NCBI GenBank assembly: GCA_011773465.1
Contig: WVXO01000039.1
Location: 10,898-74,897 of the forward strand
Source: Candidatus Aminicenantota bacterium
GTDB lineage: Bacteria; Acidobacteriota; Aminicenantia; Aminicenantales; Aminicenantaceae
Length of the DNA stretch: 64,000 nt
Direction of reading: 5' to 3'
Part shown: positions 18,912-28,465 of the stretch, piece after piece
How the letters are laid out: every line of letters starts with the position of its first letter
Numbering within the stretch: the stretch's first letter is position 1
The notes under the pieces: generated by a model
What the model was told of the DNA's origin: nothing
Databases searched by the model: none
The model's input: only the letters and a program-made list of their open reading frames with translations
Program-made: the position numbers and the translations under genes

Positions 18912-18984
18912 GTGTTTGATTCATCAAACCCACCTATTTATATGTAGGATTAAAATGTGTGTTTGATAAATCAAACACCTACAT
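18908..18984. repeat. Facing pair of family A palindromes after mutS
   Basis: A forward copy (18908-18934, GTAGGTGTTTGAT left part) and an inverted copy (about 18957-18984, ending ACACCTACA) face each other about 22 bases apart. The pair is itself a larger inverted repeat that could form one long cruciform, as REPIN pairs do. More weak ATCAATCC/CCTCTACGG fragments follow to about 19024. Nothing else is seen up to the gene ending at 19175. Confidence 0.85.
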
Positions 18985-19174
18985 AGGATAAATCAATCCT
19001 CTACGGATAAATTAGGCCTCTACAGAAAAATCTGATACCTTCAGAAATCGCCTAACGGAAAAAACTTACTCTCCGTAATAAAACAATGAAAAAAATCATA
19101 ACTCTATAACTGGCAGTGAGGCTGTGAAAAAATTGATTTTATCAGATTGAATCGTATGGAATTAAAGGGAGGGC

Positions 19175-19507
19175 TTAATAGATTTCTGAATCGTCCTCAA
19201 GTTCGCTGATTTCTTCTTTCACTTCATCTTCGAAAGCATCTTCGTATCCTTCGTCTTCTTCAAAGGGGGTTTCTCCTTCTTCTGCTTTTCGTTTCTCTAG
19301 AGCATTATCATATTCGTCTTTGTTTTCGTATCGTCTTAAAAAATTAGCGCCTGTATCGCTGTAGTATAGCTCTAGATAATCATCTTCAATCCTGCAAAAG
19401 ATAGATTTACAGGGCCCTGTTTGGAGGTTGCCTACTGTTTCCGTAATCGTTGCTGCTTTTTTTATGGCATCTAGAGTCAGCCAGCTTAAAAGTTCAATTT
19501 CTTCCAT
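19175..19507 (-). CDS. Small acidic hypothetical protein
   Basis: 110 residues, unrecognised. The N-terminal 75 residues look like a compact alpha/beta fold (LSWLTLDAIKKAATITE, then IFCRIEDDYLELYYSD). The last ~35 residues are almost entirely acidic (EEDEGYEDAFEDEVKEE and onward). It reads divergently from clpB and no longer overlapping frame competes with it. No function is proposed. Confidence 0.6.
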   Translation of the reverse strand: MEEIELLSWLTLDAIKKAATITETVGNLQTGPCKSIFCRIEDDYLELYYSDTGANFLRRYENKDEYDNALEKRKAEEGETPFEEDEGYEDAFEDEVKEEISELEDDSEIY

Positions 19508-19617
19508 CGGTACTTATAAGAAAAAATATCAACTTTTAATAAATTGTCAAGAGGAAAAATAGAAAAAATTAAAAAAAATTTTGGTGTAATGCTTTCAGAG
19601 GGTAACTTCATTGGTCA

Positions 19618-19646
19618 TTGACATATAGAGATTTGAATATTTAAAT
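19618..19646 (+). promoter_or_regulatory. Sigma70-type promoter of clpB
   Basis: TTGACA at 19618-19623, a 17-base spacer and TTAAAT at 19641-19646 lie just ahead of the GGGGGAGAG ribosome site and clpB start. The leader is only about 10-16 bases. No CIRCE inverted repeat or HrcA operator is visible, so heat-shock control, if present, works another way. Confidence 0.55.
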
Positions 19647-19662
19647 AGAGGGGGAGAGAAAA

Positions 19663-22248
19663 ATGATGCGGGATAAATTCACGGTGATGTCTCAAGAAGC
19701 TTTCCAGCTTGCCCAGTCAAGAGCTGAAGAATTGGGCCATCAGGAGCTTAAGCCCGAACATCTCCTTTGGGCTTTTTTGAATCAGGAAGAGAACATTGTT
19801 ACTTCAATATTGGCCAAGATCGGGGTAAATATCTCAAAAGTTCTCGAAGGCCTTGAATCGGCTCTGGATAAAATTCCTAAAGTTAAAAGTGAAGGAGAAA
19901 TATACCTTTCCTCTTCCTTGAGGAAGGTAATGAGTAGTGCCCAGAAAGAAGCGGATAAATTAAAAGATGAGTATATTTCGACCGAACACCTGCTCATCGC
20001 TATCCTGAAAGAAGGCTCCTGCGAGTCAAGCCGAATATTGAGAGAAAACGGAGTGAGTGAGGATGTGCTTCTCAAAGCTCTTATGTCCCTCAGAGGAACT
20101 CAGAGAATAACAGATCCCGAGCCCGAAGGAAAATATCAGGTTCTCGAGCGCTATGCTCGTGATATTACTGCTCTGGCAAGAGAAGGAAAACTAGATCCAG
20201 TTATAGGCAGAGAGGATGAGATTAGGAGAGTTATCCAGGTTCTCTCTCGAAGAACAAAGAACAATCCTGTGTTGATCGGTGAAGCTGGAGTCGGAAAAAC
20301 TGCCATTGTTGAGGGATTGGCCCAGCGGATTGCCAACGGGGACGTGCCTCAGTCGCTTAAGAACAAACGGCTTATAGCTCTGGACATCGGGTCATTGATT
20401 GCTGGAACGAAATACAGGGGGGAATTCGAGGACAGATTGAAAGCTGTCCTGAAGGAAATAAAAGAAGCAGAAGGAGAAATCGTGCTTTTTATCGATGAGC
20501 TTCATACAATCATCGGCGCAGGGGCTGCGGAAGGGGCTGTAGACGCCTCGAACATGCTTAAACCTCCCCTGGCGAGAGGAGACCTTCACTGTGTGGGAGC
20601 GACGACTCTTGGCGAGTATAAAAAACACATAGAGCGAGATGCAGCTCTGGAGAGGAGATTTCAGCAGGTTTATGTGGGGGAGCCATCCATAGAGGAAACG
20701 ATATCCATTTTAAGGGGATTAAAGGAAAAGTACGAGGTTCACCACGGAGTAGCTATCAAAGATTCTGCTATTATCGCGGCTTCCACTCTTTCTGACCGGT
20801 ATATTGCTGACCGTTATCTTCCTGATAAAGCTATAGATCTGATCGATGAAGCCGCTTCTCGCATTAGGATTGAAATAGACAGCATGCCTGAAGAGATAGA
20901 CGAGCTCGAAAGAAGGATTATCCAGCTTGAGATTGAAAAGCAGGCCTTGAAAAAAGAGAAAGACAAGAGCGCTAAAGAGAAATTAGACAAGCTGGCCGAA
21001 AATCTGGCCAATTTGAAAGAACAGAGCAGCGCTCTCAAAGCTCGCTGGCAGAGAGAAAAGGAATTGATCGATGCTCTGAACAGGTTAAAAGAGCGGGTGG
21101 ATTCCCTCAAGATCGAGGAGCAGAATGCGGAAAGAGCAGGCGATTTGGAGAAGGTGGCTGAAATAAGGTACGGGAAGCTAATTGAGACAGAAAACGAGAT
21201 AAAAAAGACAGCCAAAAAATTGTCAGAGATTCAGAAGGAAGGACAGATGCTCAAAGAAGAAGTTGATGAGGAAGACGTGGCTCAGGTTGTCTCCAAATGG
21301 ACAGGAATCCCTGTCACGAAGATGCTGGAAGGAGAAGTGGAGAAGCTGGTAAAGATGGAGTCTAATTTGTCTAAAAGAGTAATCGGCCAGGATCATGCGA
21401 TCCGTGCAGTCTCGGATACGATAAGGCGGGCAAGGGCCGGAATCCAGGATGCTACTCGTCCTTTGGGCTCTTTCATCTTTATGGGCCCGACAGGAGTCGG
21501 TAAGACCGAGCTGGCTCGAGTCTTGGCAGAGTTTCTCTTTGACGATGAGAAGGCGATGGTCAGGCTCGACATGTCAGAGTACATGGAGAAACACACAGTC
21601 TCTCGATTGATCGGAGCTCCTCCTGGTTATGTGGGTTATGAGGAAGGGGGACAGCTTACAGAGGCCATAAAACGGAGGCCATACTCTATTATCCTCTTGG
21701 ACGAGATAGAAAAAGCTCATACTGATGTTTTTAATATTCTCCTTCAGATTTTGGATGACGGCCGGCTAACAGACGGAAAGGGAAGAACTATTGATTTTAA
21801 GAACACGATTATCATCATGACCTCCAATCTGGGAAGTCACGTGATCAAAGAACTCAGCCAGGATTTTGATAAAATGGAAAAAGAAGTGAAGGCGATTCTG
21901 GAGAGTCATTTCAGACCCGAGTTTCTTAATCGGGTGGACGAGGTTATCATATTTAAAGCTCTCTCCCCTGGAGTCATCCTTAAGATTGTCGATTTACAGA
22001 TTGATGAATTGAGAAAAAGGCTGCAGGAGAAAAAAATTGAGATTGAAGTGAGTGAAGAAGCTAGGAAATTCCTGGCCGAGAGAGGTTATGATCCGGTTTA
22101 CGGAGCACGTCCCCTTAAAAGGACTATGCAGCGAGACGTCCAGAACTCCCTGGCGCAGAAAATATTAGAGAGGGAATATAAAGAGAGAGATGTAGTCAAA
22201 ATCGATGTGAATGAAAAAAAGGAACTTATATTCGAAAAAAAATCTTAG
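19663..22248 (+). CDS. clpB: ATP-dependent disaggregase ClpB
   Basis: 861 residues: Clp N-domain repeats (1-150), NBD1 with Walker [10 protein letters not shown] near residue 207, a long coiled-coil M domain (about 400-540), and NBD2 with GPTGVGKTE near residue 608. The C-terminal small domain has [17 protein letters not shown]. The M domain distinguishes ClpB from ClpA/ClpC. It is a cytosolic hexamer that works with DnaK to dissolve aggregates. Two adjacent ATGs follow a strong Shine-Dalgarno. Confidence 0.97.
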   Translation: MMRDKFTVMSQEAFQLAQSRAEELGHQELKPEHLLWAFLNQEENIVTSILAKIGVNISKVLEGLESALDKIPKVKSEGEIYLSSSLRKVMSSAQKEADKLKDEYISTEHLLIAILKEGSCESSRILRENGVSEDVLLKALMSLRGTQRITDPEPEGKYQVLERYARDITALAREGKLDPVIGREDEIRRVIQVLSRRTKNNPVLIGEAGVGKTAIVEGLAQRIANGDVPQSLKNKRLIALDIGSLIAGTKYRGEFEDRLKAVLKEIKEAEGEIVLFIDELHTIIGAGAAEGAVDASNMLKPPLARGDLHCVGATTLGEYKKHIERDAALERRFQQVYVGEPSIEETISILRGLKEKYEVHHGVAIKDSAIIAASTLSDRYIADRYLPDKAIDLIDEAASRIRIEIDSMPEEIDELERRIIQLEIEKQALKKEKDKSAKEKLDKLAENLANLKEQSSALKARWQREKELIDALNRLKERVDSLKIEEQNAERAGDLEKVAEIRYGKLIETENEIKKTAKKLSEIQKEGQMLKEEVDEEDVAQVVSKWTGIPVTKMLEGEVEKLVKMESNLSKRVIGQDHAIRAVSDTIRRARAGIQDATRPLGSFIFMGPTGVGKTELARVLAEFLFDDEKAMVRLDMSEYMEKHTVSRLIGAPPGYVGYEEGGQLTEAIKRRPYSIILLDEIEKAHTDVFNILLQILDDGRLTDGKGRTIDFKNTIIIMTSNLGSHVIKELSQDFDKMEKEVKAILESHFRPEFLNRVDEVIIFKALSPGVILKIVDLQIDELRKRLQEKKIEIEVSEEARKFLAERGYDPVYGARPLKRTMQRDVQNSLAQKILEREYKERDVVKIDVNEKKELIFEKKS

Positions 22249-22417
22249 CCTGTCGCGCCGAAGGAGAAACAGAAGGATCAGGCAAGACGAATCATGCCGC
22301 GCCTGCGGAAATAATTCATGTGTCTGGGAAACAATAATGCAAATGGATTTGAGATAAAATCCAATTTCTAATATATTAGTCTCTCATAAAGATCGAAAAA
22401 AATAAGGAGATAAATCC

Positions 22418-22639
22418 ATGAAAGAAGAAGTCAAGAAAGCGATAGAAGAAATCAGGCCCCATCTTAAGGCAGACGGAGGCGATGTGGAGTTTGTGGATGT
22501 TACAGAGGAAGGTGTAGTCAAGGTCAAGCTCTTAGGAGCCTGCGAGGGCTGCCCGATGAGGCAGATGACTTTAACCCAGGGCATTACACGCTTCATAAAA
22601 AAGAAGGTTCCCCAGATAAAAGAGGTACAGGCTGTTTAG
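22418..22639 (+). CDS. NifU C-terminal domain (Nfu-type) iron-sulfur scaffold
   Basis: 73 residues consisting only of the NifU C-terminal domain. The LKADGGDVEFVDV strand and the CEGCPM motif (C42 and C45) bind a labile 4Fe-4S cluster for delivery to apoproteins. Stand-alone domains of this size are common. AAGGAG lies upstream. There are no isc/suf genes nearby. The gap 22249-22417 after clpB shows nothing recognisable. Confidence 0.92.
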   Translation: MKEEVKKAIEEIRPHLKADGGDVEFVDVTEEGVVKVKLLGACEGCPMRQMTLTQGITRFIKKKVPQIKEVQAV

Positions 22640-22680
22640 GCTGTAGGTCAAAAACAGGAAACATTGCCTGATCCGGCCAC

Positions 22681-22732
22681 AACGGAATCAATGAATATTC
22701 CGTTTGACAAAGAATTTTAAAACTAGTAAACA
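22681..22732 (+). promoter_or_regulatory. Candidate galU promoter overlapped by an inverted repeat
   Basis: An 8-bp perfect inverted repeat, AACGGAAT (22681-22688) and ATTCCGTT (22697-22704), abuts TTGACA at 22704-22709. A weak -10, TAAACA, follows at 22727-22732 after 17 bases. It could be an operator on the -35 or a hairpin ending the nfu transcript; there is no T-run, which favours the former. The call rests on sequence shape only. Confidence 0.35.
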
Positions 22733-22828
22733 GAGGAGATATAAGGAAGAGAAGAATATGAAAAGGGGAAGAATGCCGATTTCAACTGATGTATTCTTCT
22801 CCTTTAAGCATAAATTCTGAAAAAAGCA

Positions 22829-23689
22829 ATGAAGATAAAGAAGGCTCTCATTCCAGCGGCAGGCTTTGGCACTCGTTTTCTACCAGCCACCAAATCTCAA
22901 CCAAAGGAGATGCTGTCGGTTGTGGATAAACCCCTTATCCAGTACGGCGTCGAGGAAGCTGTTCAGTCAGGAATCGAAAGCATTGGTATCGTAATTAGCC
23001 GGGGAAAGTCGTCCATCGAAGATTATTTTGACAGAAGCCCGGAGTTAGAGCAGTTTCTGGAAGAGAAAGGGAAGGTCGATTTTCTGGAACAGGTCAGGGA
23101 AATTGCGAGTCTTGCAGAATTCTTCTATATCCGCCAGAAAAAAGCCCTTGGTTTGGGGCATGCCATTCTAATGGGGGAAAGCTATATCGGCCAGGAACCT
23201 TTTGCGGTCCTCCTCCCTGATGATATATTCGATTGCCCTACGCCCTGCACAAAGCAGCTGATGGATGCTTACTCTGAACTTAAATCTTCGATTATTGTCC
23301 TCGGGCGTGTGGATGAGGAAGGGACTAAAAAATATGGTATCGTCAAGCCTAAAAAGATTTCAGATAGGGTGTATCAGGTTGAGGACATGATTGAAAAACC
23401 TGGTCCGGAGAGAGCCTTTTCTGATCTTGGTATTCTTGGAAGGTATATTTTTCACCCTGAAATCTTTGAGGCAATCAAAAAGACCGATCCTGATAAAGGA
23501 GGCGAAATCCAGATAACAGATGCCATAAAGATCCTTCTTAAGACAAAGCCTGTCTACGGGTATCTATTTGAGGGAAAGCGCTATGATGCCGGGGATAAAC
23601 TGGGCTTTTTGGAAGCCAGCATCGATCTTGCCTTGAAGAGGCCTGAGTTTGGCCAGAAGCTGCGGAAATATCTTAAATCGCATTCGTAG
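22829..23689 (+). CDS. galU: UTP--glucose-1-phosphate uridylyltransferase
   Basis: 286 residues. Nucleotidyltransferase signature AAGFGTRFLPATKSQPKEML, with the activating lysine VVDKPLIQYGVEEA, GLGHAIL and the C-terminal GKRYDAGDKLGFL. It produces UDP-glucose for cell-envelope polysaccharides. Length is standard for bacterial GalU. It stands alone between intergenic regions; the glycosyltransferase at 24.4 kb could use its product. Confidence 0.95.
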   Translation: MKIKKALIPAAGFGTRFLPATKSQPKEMLSVVDKPLIQYGVEEAVQSGIESIGIVISRGKSSIEDYFDRSPELEQFLEEKGKVDFLEQVREIASLAEFFYIRQKKALGLGHAILMGESYIGQEPFAVLLPDDIFDCPTPCTKQLMDAYSELKSSIIVLGRVDEEGTKKYGIVKPKKISDRVYQVEDMIEKPGPERAFSDLGILGRYIFHPEIFEAIKKTDPDKGGEIQITDAIKILLKTKPVYGYLFEGKRYDAGDKLGFLEASIDLALKRPEFGQKLRKYLKSHS

Positions 23690-23728
23690 CCTCTTGTTGC
23701 ATCCCCCCTTTTTGTGGTTTAGTTTCTT

Positions 23729-23813
23729 GTAGAAGTTTGATTTATCAAACCCACCTTTTTTCTACAAAAGGATATGATTTTTTAATGTAGGGGCTTGATT
23801 TATCAAGCACACC
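23729..23813. repeat. Two family A palindromes downstream of galU
   Basis: Copies lie at 23729-23755 (GTAGAAG start, TTTGAT/ATCAAA arms) and 23787-23813 (right arm altered to ATCAAGCAC). They occupy the 5' part of the 676-base gene-poor interval between galU and the glycosyltransferase, which also holds tRNA-Phe and an inverted cluster. Confidence 0.88.
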
Positions 23814-23890
23814 TTTTGGAATATATATAATTTCCTATATGTGTAATTTGTTAAGCCTTAGCTAGTTTCTTGTAGCTAAAAAGAAAGGTA

Positions 23891-23963
23891 TGGCGAGGGA
23901 CGGAATCGAACCGCCGACGCAGAGATTTTCAGTCTCTCGCTCTACCGACTGAGCTACCTCGCC
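23891..23963 (-). tRNA. tRNA-Phe (GAA)
   Basis: On the minus strand a complete 73-nt cloverleaf: acceptor GGCGAGG/CCTCGCC, D-arm with AGCTCAG, anticodon arm AGAGA-CTGAAAA-TCTCT giving anticodon GAA, and T-arm with GGTTCGATTCC. Discriminator A. CCA is not encoded. It lies in the galU-glycosyltransferase interval with family A repeats on both sides. Confidence 0.96.
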
Positions 23964-24091
23964 ATTAATTAGCGGACAATCTTTTTAATCGCTCTTAAGT
24001 ATAATTTTGCTCTAATGTAAAGTCAATTATTAAGTTTTTTTCTTTTGTCCTGTTTCAGGTATCTGATACATCGAGTTACTAAATATAAAAA

Positions 24092-24236
24092 GGTGGGCTT
24101 GATAAATCAAGCCCCTACACAAGAAAAATCAAATCCGTACAAATAATTATTTACACTATAAAAAGGTGGGTTTGATAAATCAAACCCCTACACAACATAA
24201 ATCAAGCCCCTACACAAGAAAAATCAAATCCCCACA
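24092..24236. repeat. Inverted-orientation family A cluster
   Basis: Full reverse-oriented copies lie at 24092-24118 and 24165-24191. Half copies at about 24126-24141, 24199-24214 and 24219-24236 contain only the ATCAAGCCCCTACA-type portion. Orientation is opposite to most copies in the window. Between here and the glycosyltransferase (24367) there is only a short ATG-initiated 11-codon frame at 24323-24358, which I do not call a gene. Confidence 0.88.
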
Positions 24237-24366
24237 TAAGATTGGTCATGAAGGATTTTGCTTTCTTTCGGCTCCATATTTTGTTAGAATACTTTCCAAA
24301 TTTCGAGCAGTGAGGGGATTAGATGAAAAAAATCTTTAAAATAAAGAGCGAAGCATAGAAACTTAA

Positions 24367-25356
24367 ATGAAAATTGCAGCGGTGCTCCCCCATGTGGATA
24401 TTTTTGGAGGGGTCAGGCGATATCTCGAAATCGGAAACGAACTCTCGAGCAGGGGACATTATTTTGTCCTTTTCCATCCTGATGGGAGTAATCCCGAATG
24501 GTTTGAGTTTAAAGGCGTAACAAAATCTTTCTTATCTCTGGACGAAGAAGCTTTCGACATCGGGCTCTGCAGTGAATATTCAGTTTTACCTTATTTTGAA
24601 AGATTAAATGCAAGAGCAAAATTCTTTTATTTTTTGCTTAAAGGACATAAGGAGGAAAGAAAGACAGTAAAGAAGAATTATTTTTTTCTTGGAAATTCTG
24701 AAGGACTATGCCGTCATCTTGAGAAAAAGTACAAAATTTCCTGCTCCAGGGCCCCTGGCGGAGTGAATCCCGAATTCTTTTACCCAGCAAAAAAAGGGGA
24801 AATAGAAAGAAATGAGATCAGAGTACTCTGCTATGGACGCATTTACAGAAAAAGAAAGGGTATTCAGCATGTCATCCGTGCTGTCGAAGGGCTAAACAAA
24901 GAATTTCCCCGCCTTAAACTTGTTCTTTTTGACAGTTTGGTGGGCGAGGATAGAAGAGACCCGCGCCCGATGATTAAATCCCGTGTCCATCATGAATTTC
25001 ACCTGAATCTACCTCAAAGCAAAATGGCCTGGCTCTATTCACAGGCAGACATTTTTGTGAGTGCTGAGAGAAGGGCGGGATGGTCGAATACAACAGCTGA
25101 AGCCATGGCTTGTCAGATTCCGGTTGTCTGCACGCGGAGTGGAACTCGAGATTTTGCCTTTCACAACCAAACAGCATTAGTCGTTCCCTTCCCTCATCCT
25201 CTATTGTTAAGGCGTCAAATCAAAAAACTCATTAAAGATGATGAGCTTCGTCTTCGAATCGCCCGCGCCGGATACGAAAGAATACTGACGTTTACCTGGT
25301 CTTTTCTGGCCGACCGATTGGAGAAAATTTTTAAGGAACTTGTGAAATTGAATTAG
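24367..25356 (+). CDS. Glycosyltransferase family 4 (GT-B fold)
   Basis: 329 residues. The N-terminal acceptor domain begins MKIAAVLPHVDIFGGVRRYLEIGNEL, the glycine-rich loop of GT4 enzymes. The C-terminal donor domain contains CYGRIYRKRKGIQHVIRAV and AERRAGWSNTTAEAMACQ followed by IPVV, with the E-x7-E-type nucleotide-sugar site. It probably acts at the cytosolic membrane face in polysaccharide or LPS synthesis. Substrate is unknown. Note that the first Glu region has RAGW where many family members have EGFG. Confidence 0.88.
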   Translation: MKIAAVLPHVDIFGGVRRYLEIGNELSSRGHYFVLFHPDGSNPEWFEFKGVTKSFLSLDEEAFDIGLCSEYSVLPYFERLNARAKFFYFLLKGHKEERKTVKKNYFFLGNSEGLCRHLEKKYKISCSRAPGGVNPEFFYPAKKGEIERNEIRVLCYGRIYRKRKGIQHVIRAVEGLNKEFPRLKLVLFDSLVGEDRRDPRPMIKSRVHHEFHLNLPQSKMAWLYSQADIFVSAERRAGWSNTTAEAMACQIPVVCTRSGTRDFAFHNQTALVVPFPHPLLLRRQIKKLIKDDELRLRIARAGYERILTFTWSFLADRLEKIFKELVKLN

Positions 25357-25395
25357 GAAATTCGTTGTGATATTCTTTTAAACGGAGGAAACTGA

Positions 25396-25620
25396 ATGAA
25401 AGAGAAAGAGCTGAAAGAGCTTCTTTTAAAAAGAGACGAAGCATTCAGGAAAGCCTACACACAGCACAAACAGCTTGAAAAGAAACTCGAAAAGTTAAAG
25501 CAGAAGAATTTTCTGACTGAAGCGGAAAAGATGCAAGAGAAAGAATTTAAGAAAAAGAAGCTTTTTCTTAAGGATAAGATGTACTACCTGATGACTGAAT
25601 ACAGAAAAGCCCATAAATAA
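25396..25620 (+). CDS. Small coiled-coil protein, DUF465/YdcH-like
   Basis: 74 residues, highly charged and helical. The pattern matches DUF465: a central HKQLEKKLEKL, then NFLTEAEKMQEKEFKKKKLF and LKDKMYYL, echoing the family LT-x-E-E...LKK-x-KL-x-LKD consensus. Function of the family is unknown. A clear GGAGG precedes the ATG. It sits 16 bases before the Asd-like gene, within a co-directional run that continues to 33968. Confidence 0.75.
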   Translation: MKEKELKELLLKRDEAFRKAYTQHKQLEKKLEKLKQKNFLTEAEKMQEKEFKKKKLFLKDKMYYLMTEYRKAHK

Positions 25621-25636
25621 TTCAGTTGCTGAAAAA

Positions 25637-26656
25637 ATGAGAGAGACAAAAAAGCCTCGGGTAGCCTTGATTGGATCTGATTCCCTGCGCGGGAAAGAGA
25701 TAAAAAATGTCTTGAGCCAGAAAAAGTTTCCTCTTAAGGATATAGATTTCTTCGACCCGGATGTGGAAGAAGAATACAGTAAGCTGACTCAGTTTCGGGG
25801 AGAACCCAAAGTAGTCCGTCATCTCGACAAAGAGTCTCTCTCTAGCAGTGATCTGGTTTTTCTGGCGGCAGACAAAAAAGTGAATCAAGCATTTGGGGCT
25901 CTTGCTCATAAACAAAAATTTCAGGCAATAGATTTGAGCGAAACGTTTAACGCTGAAGAAAGAGTCCCGGTCATTGTGGCCGGAGTGAATGATGAGATTA
26001 CCTTGAAAAAAAGACCCGGTCTTATAGCCAACCCTCATCCTGTGACTGTTGTCCTTTCTCATCTCTTTCATGTTGTCCTCAAGGAATATGGTCTTTTAAA
26101 AGCCGTTTCTTTCATCCTTCAGCCTGTTTCAGCCTATGAGGAATCCGGCATCGAAGAACTGGCTGACCAGAGCTATGCTTTCCTGAGCAGCTCTTCTCTT
26201 TCAAAAAAAGTGTTCAAGGAGCAGATTGCCTTTAATTTTCTCTCCCATACAGAGAAGGCTGATAAAAATGGTTTTTCTTCTGTTGAGAGGCAAATCACAT
26301 CAGAGATAAGAAGAGTTCTTCACCCCCGTCGTTTTCTCCTCTCTTTGTCCATCATACAAGCCCCTGTGTTCCACACCTATTCGCTTATGAGCTATTTAGA
26401 ATTAAAGAGAAAAACCGATATCCAGGGCATCAAAAGTCTTTTTAGGAAACATTCCTTTTTTAAGCTTTCCCCTCCAACTCTTTCCAGCCCTATCTCGGTG
26501 GCAGGGGAGGAGAAAATTTGTATCGGTCAGATAAAAAAAGAAGAGTCGTTTCCCAACAGCTTTTGGATTTGGACAGTAGTGGATAATTTAACTCGAGGTT
26601 CGGCTTTAAATGCGCTTGAGATTGCAGAGAAAATCTTCTCTGAGCCTCCGGTTTAA
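25637..26656 (+). CDS. Aspartate-semialdehyde-dehydrogenase-like protein without the catalytic cysteine
   Basis: 339 residues aligning by eye to Asd: an N-terminal nucleotide-binding segment KPRVALIGSDSLRGKEI (Asd usually has GATGxVG) and a C-terminal Asd/ArgC dimerisation domain (VSAYEESGIEELADQ, then a region recalling the Asd substrate loop). Where Asd has N-P-N-C, this protein reads ANPHPVTVVL near residues 130-139, so the nucleophilic cysteine is replaced. It is therefore unlikely to be a working semialdehyde dehydrogenase. No other lysine/threonine pathway gene adjoins it. It sits four bases before the MsbA-like exporter. Confidence 0.75.
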   Translation: MRETKKPRVALIGSDSLRGKEIKNVLSQKKFPLKDIDFFDPDVEEEYSKLTQFRGEPKVVRHLDKESLSSSDLVFLAADKKVNQAFGALAHKQKFQAIDLSETFNAEERVPVIVAGVNDEITLKKRPGLIANPHPVTVVLSHLFHVVLKEYGLLKAVSFILQPVSAYEESGIEELADQSYAFLSSSSLSKKVFKEQIAFNFLSHTEKADKNGFSSVERQITSEIRRVLHPRRFLLSLSIIQAPVFHTYSLMSYLELKRKTDIQGIKSLFRKHSFFKLSPPTLSSPISVAGEEKICIGQIKKEESFPNSFWIWTVVDNLTRGSALNALEIAEKIFSEPPV

Positions 26657-26659
26657 AGA

Positions 26660-28465
26660 ATGAAAGAAATATTCCAGCTTTTCAAACTCACCCTTGGAGA
26701 AAAAAAGAGGCTCGCTCTTGCCTTTATATTCAGCTCGTTTGCTGCCTTTTTTACGTACGTGTTTGTCAATTTAGTCCAGCCTATCATAGATAAAATGTTC
26801 CTTCAGCGCACTGCTCCAACATCTGAAGGAAAAGCGGGTCTCATAGATTTTGTTTTCCGCAAGCTCCAGGCTGCCGAGAATCAGTTCATCTGGCTTATTC
26901 CTTTGCTCCTGGTGATTGTTATCTTTGGTAAAGGGTTGTTTACTTTTCTATCCTCTTTTTTTATGAGGTCTATCGGATATAAAGTCGGCAAAAAATTGAG
27001 AGATGACCTTTTTGGAAATATCATCTACCAGTCTTCGGATTTCTTTGACTATAAATCCACGGGTGATTTGATGTCCCGTTTAACAAACGATGTAGATAGA
27101 ATCCAAGTCGCGGTTGCAGGAAGCATGGGAGATTTCATACAGGAAATTTTTATTCTTCTTGCCCTTCTTGTTTATATATTCATCACTGATTGGCGTTTGG
27201 CTCTGATGTCTTTTGTCATAGCTCCGGTAGCCGTTATCCCTCTGGTACTCTTCAGCCGGCAGCTCAAAAAAAAGGGCCTGCTAAGTCAGGAAAAGATGGC
27301 TGAAATTTACAATCTTCTCCACGAGACTATTACCGGTAACAAGATCGTCAAAGCTTTCACCATGGAAAAGTTTGAGATAAAGAAGTTCTTTCAGGCGACA
27401 ATGAACTATTTCAAAACAAGCCTTAAACTTGCGTTGACAGGAAGCTTGTCCTCCCCCTTTATGGAGTTTCTGGGCGGTGTCGTGGGTGCCTTCGTTCTTG
27501 CCTTGGGCGCGACGAGAATAGTCCAAGGGCACATAAGCCCTGGCGATTTTGTTTCCTTTGTCGTTGCTATTTTTTATTCTTACACCCCCATAAAACGCTT
27601 GAGCAGGGCCAACAACACCATCCAGCAAGGAGTAGCCTGTCATGAAAGAATACAGGAGATTCTAAGCAGCAAGCCTCAAATTGTAGAGCATCCAAAGGCC
27701 TATCCTCTTCCTCCTGTTAAAGGGAGTGTGAAGTTCGAAAAGGTTTCTTTTGGCTACAACGAGATGATGCCTGTGCTTCAAGACGTCAGTTTTGAAGTCA
27801 TGCCCACTGAAACCGTGGCCCTTGTTGGGTTGAGCGGGGCGGGGAAGACGACCATCATCAATCTTCTTTCCCGTTTTTATGATTCTACTTCAGGAAAAAT
27901 CACAATAGATGGTATTGATATCAAGGAAGTAAGCCTTTCCTCTCTTCGCGCTCAAATCGGTCTTGTTACCCAGGAGCTCATTCTCTTCAACGACATGGTA
28001 AGAAGCAATATTGCCTACGGCCTGGAAGAGATTTCTATGGATAGAATCATAGAAGCGGCTAAAGCCGCTAAAGCTCACGATTTTATAATGAAGCTTCCCA
28101 AGGAGTACGAAACTATCATAGGAGAAAAGGGAACTTTGCTTTCCAGCGGGCAGAGACAGAGGTTGGCTATCGCAAGAGCGTTGCTTAAGAATCCCCCTAT
28201 TCTTATTCTTGATGAAGCCACATCGGCCTTGGATTCTGAATCAGAGAGATTGATCCAGATTGCCATGGCCAACCTTATGAAGAACAGAACAACTCTTGTT
28301 ATAGCCCACCGTTTGTCTACTGTAAGGAGTGTTGACAAAATTTTTGTGCTTGACAAGGGTAGGATTACCGAAATTGGCACACACGAGGAACTCTGCAGGA
28401 AAGACGGAATTTATAAGAAATTGCATGATTTGCAATTTATTGGAGAGGAGGACGTGGTTCCTTGA
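26660..28465 (+). CDS. ABC exporter, MsbA-like (fused permease-ATPase)
   Basis: 601-residue half-transporter. Six transmembrane helices (about 1-320) contain the YFDYKSTGDLMSRLTNDVD-type coupling-helix region, followed by an ATPase with Walker A GLSGAGKTT (near 391), signature LSSGQRQRLAIARAL (near 494), ILILDEATSALD and the H-loop AHRLST. Homodimers of this type flip lipid A or lipids across the inner membrane. The preceding gene and the four-base overlap with yicC suggest cotranscription. Confidence 0.9.
   Translation: MKEIFQLFKLTLGEKKRLALAFIFSSFAAFFTYVFVNLVQPIIDKMFLQRTAPTSEGKAGLIDFVFRKLQAAENQFIWLIPLLLVIVIFGKGLFTFLSSFFMRSIGYKVGKKLRDDLFGNIIYQSSDFFDYKSTGDLMSRLTNDVDRIQVAVAGSMGDFIQEIFILLALLVYIFITDWRLALMSFVIAPVAVIPLVLFSRQLKKKGLLSQEKMAEIYNLLHETITGNKIVKAFTMEKFEIKKFFQATMNYFKTSLKLALTGSLSSPFMEFLGGVVGAFVLALGATRIVQGHISPGDFVSFVVAIFYSYTPIKRLSRANNTIQQGVACHERIQEILSSKPQIVEHPKAYPLPPVKGSVKFEKVSFGYNEMMPVLQDVSFEVMPTETVALVGLSGAGKTTIINLLSRFYDSTSGKITIDGIDIKEVSLSSLRAQIGLVTQELILFNDMVRSNIAYGLEEISMDRIIEAAKAAKAHDFIMKLPKEYETIIGEKGTLLSSGQRQRLAIARALLKNPPILILDEATSALDSESERLIQIAMANLMKNRTTLVIAHRLSTVRSVDKIFVLDKGRITEIGTHEELCRKDGIYKKLHDLQFIGEEDVVP

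Noticed and set aside
19560-19662. CIRCE/HrcA-type heat-shock operator before clpB
   Set aside because: No 9-bp inverted repeat with the TTAGCACTC consensus is present; only an ordinary -35/-10 is seen.
24323-24358. 11-codon frame (MKKIFKIKSEA) ahead of the glycosyltransferase, as a leader peptide
   Set aside because: It has a GAGGGG upstream, but no attenuator hairpins or coupled overlap; chance frames of this size are common in A-rich sequence.
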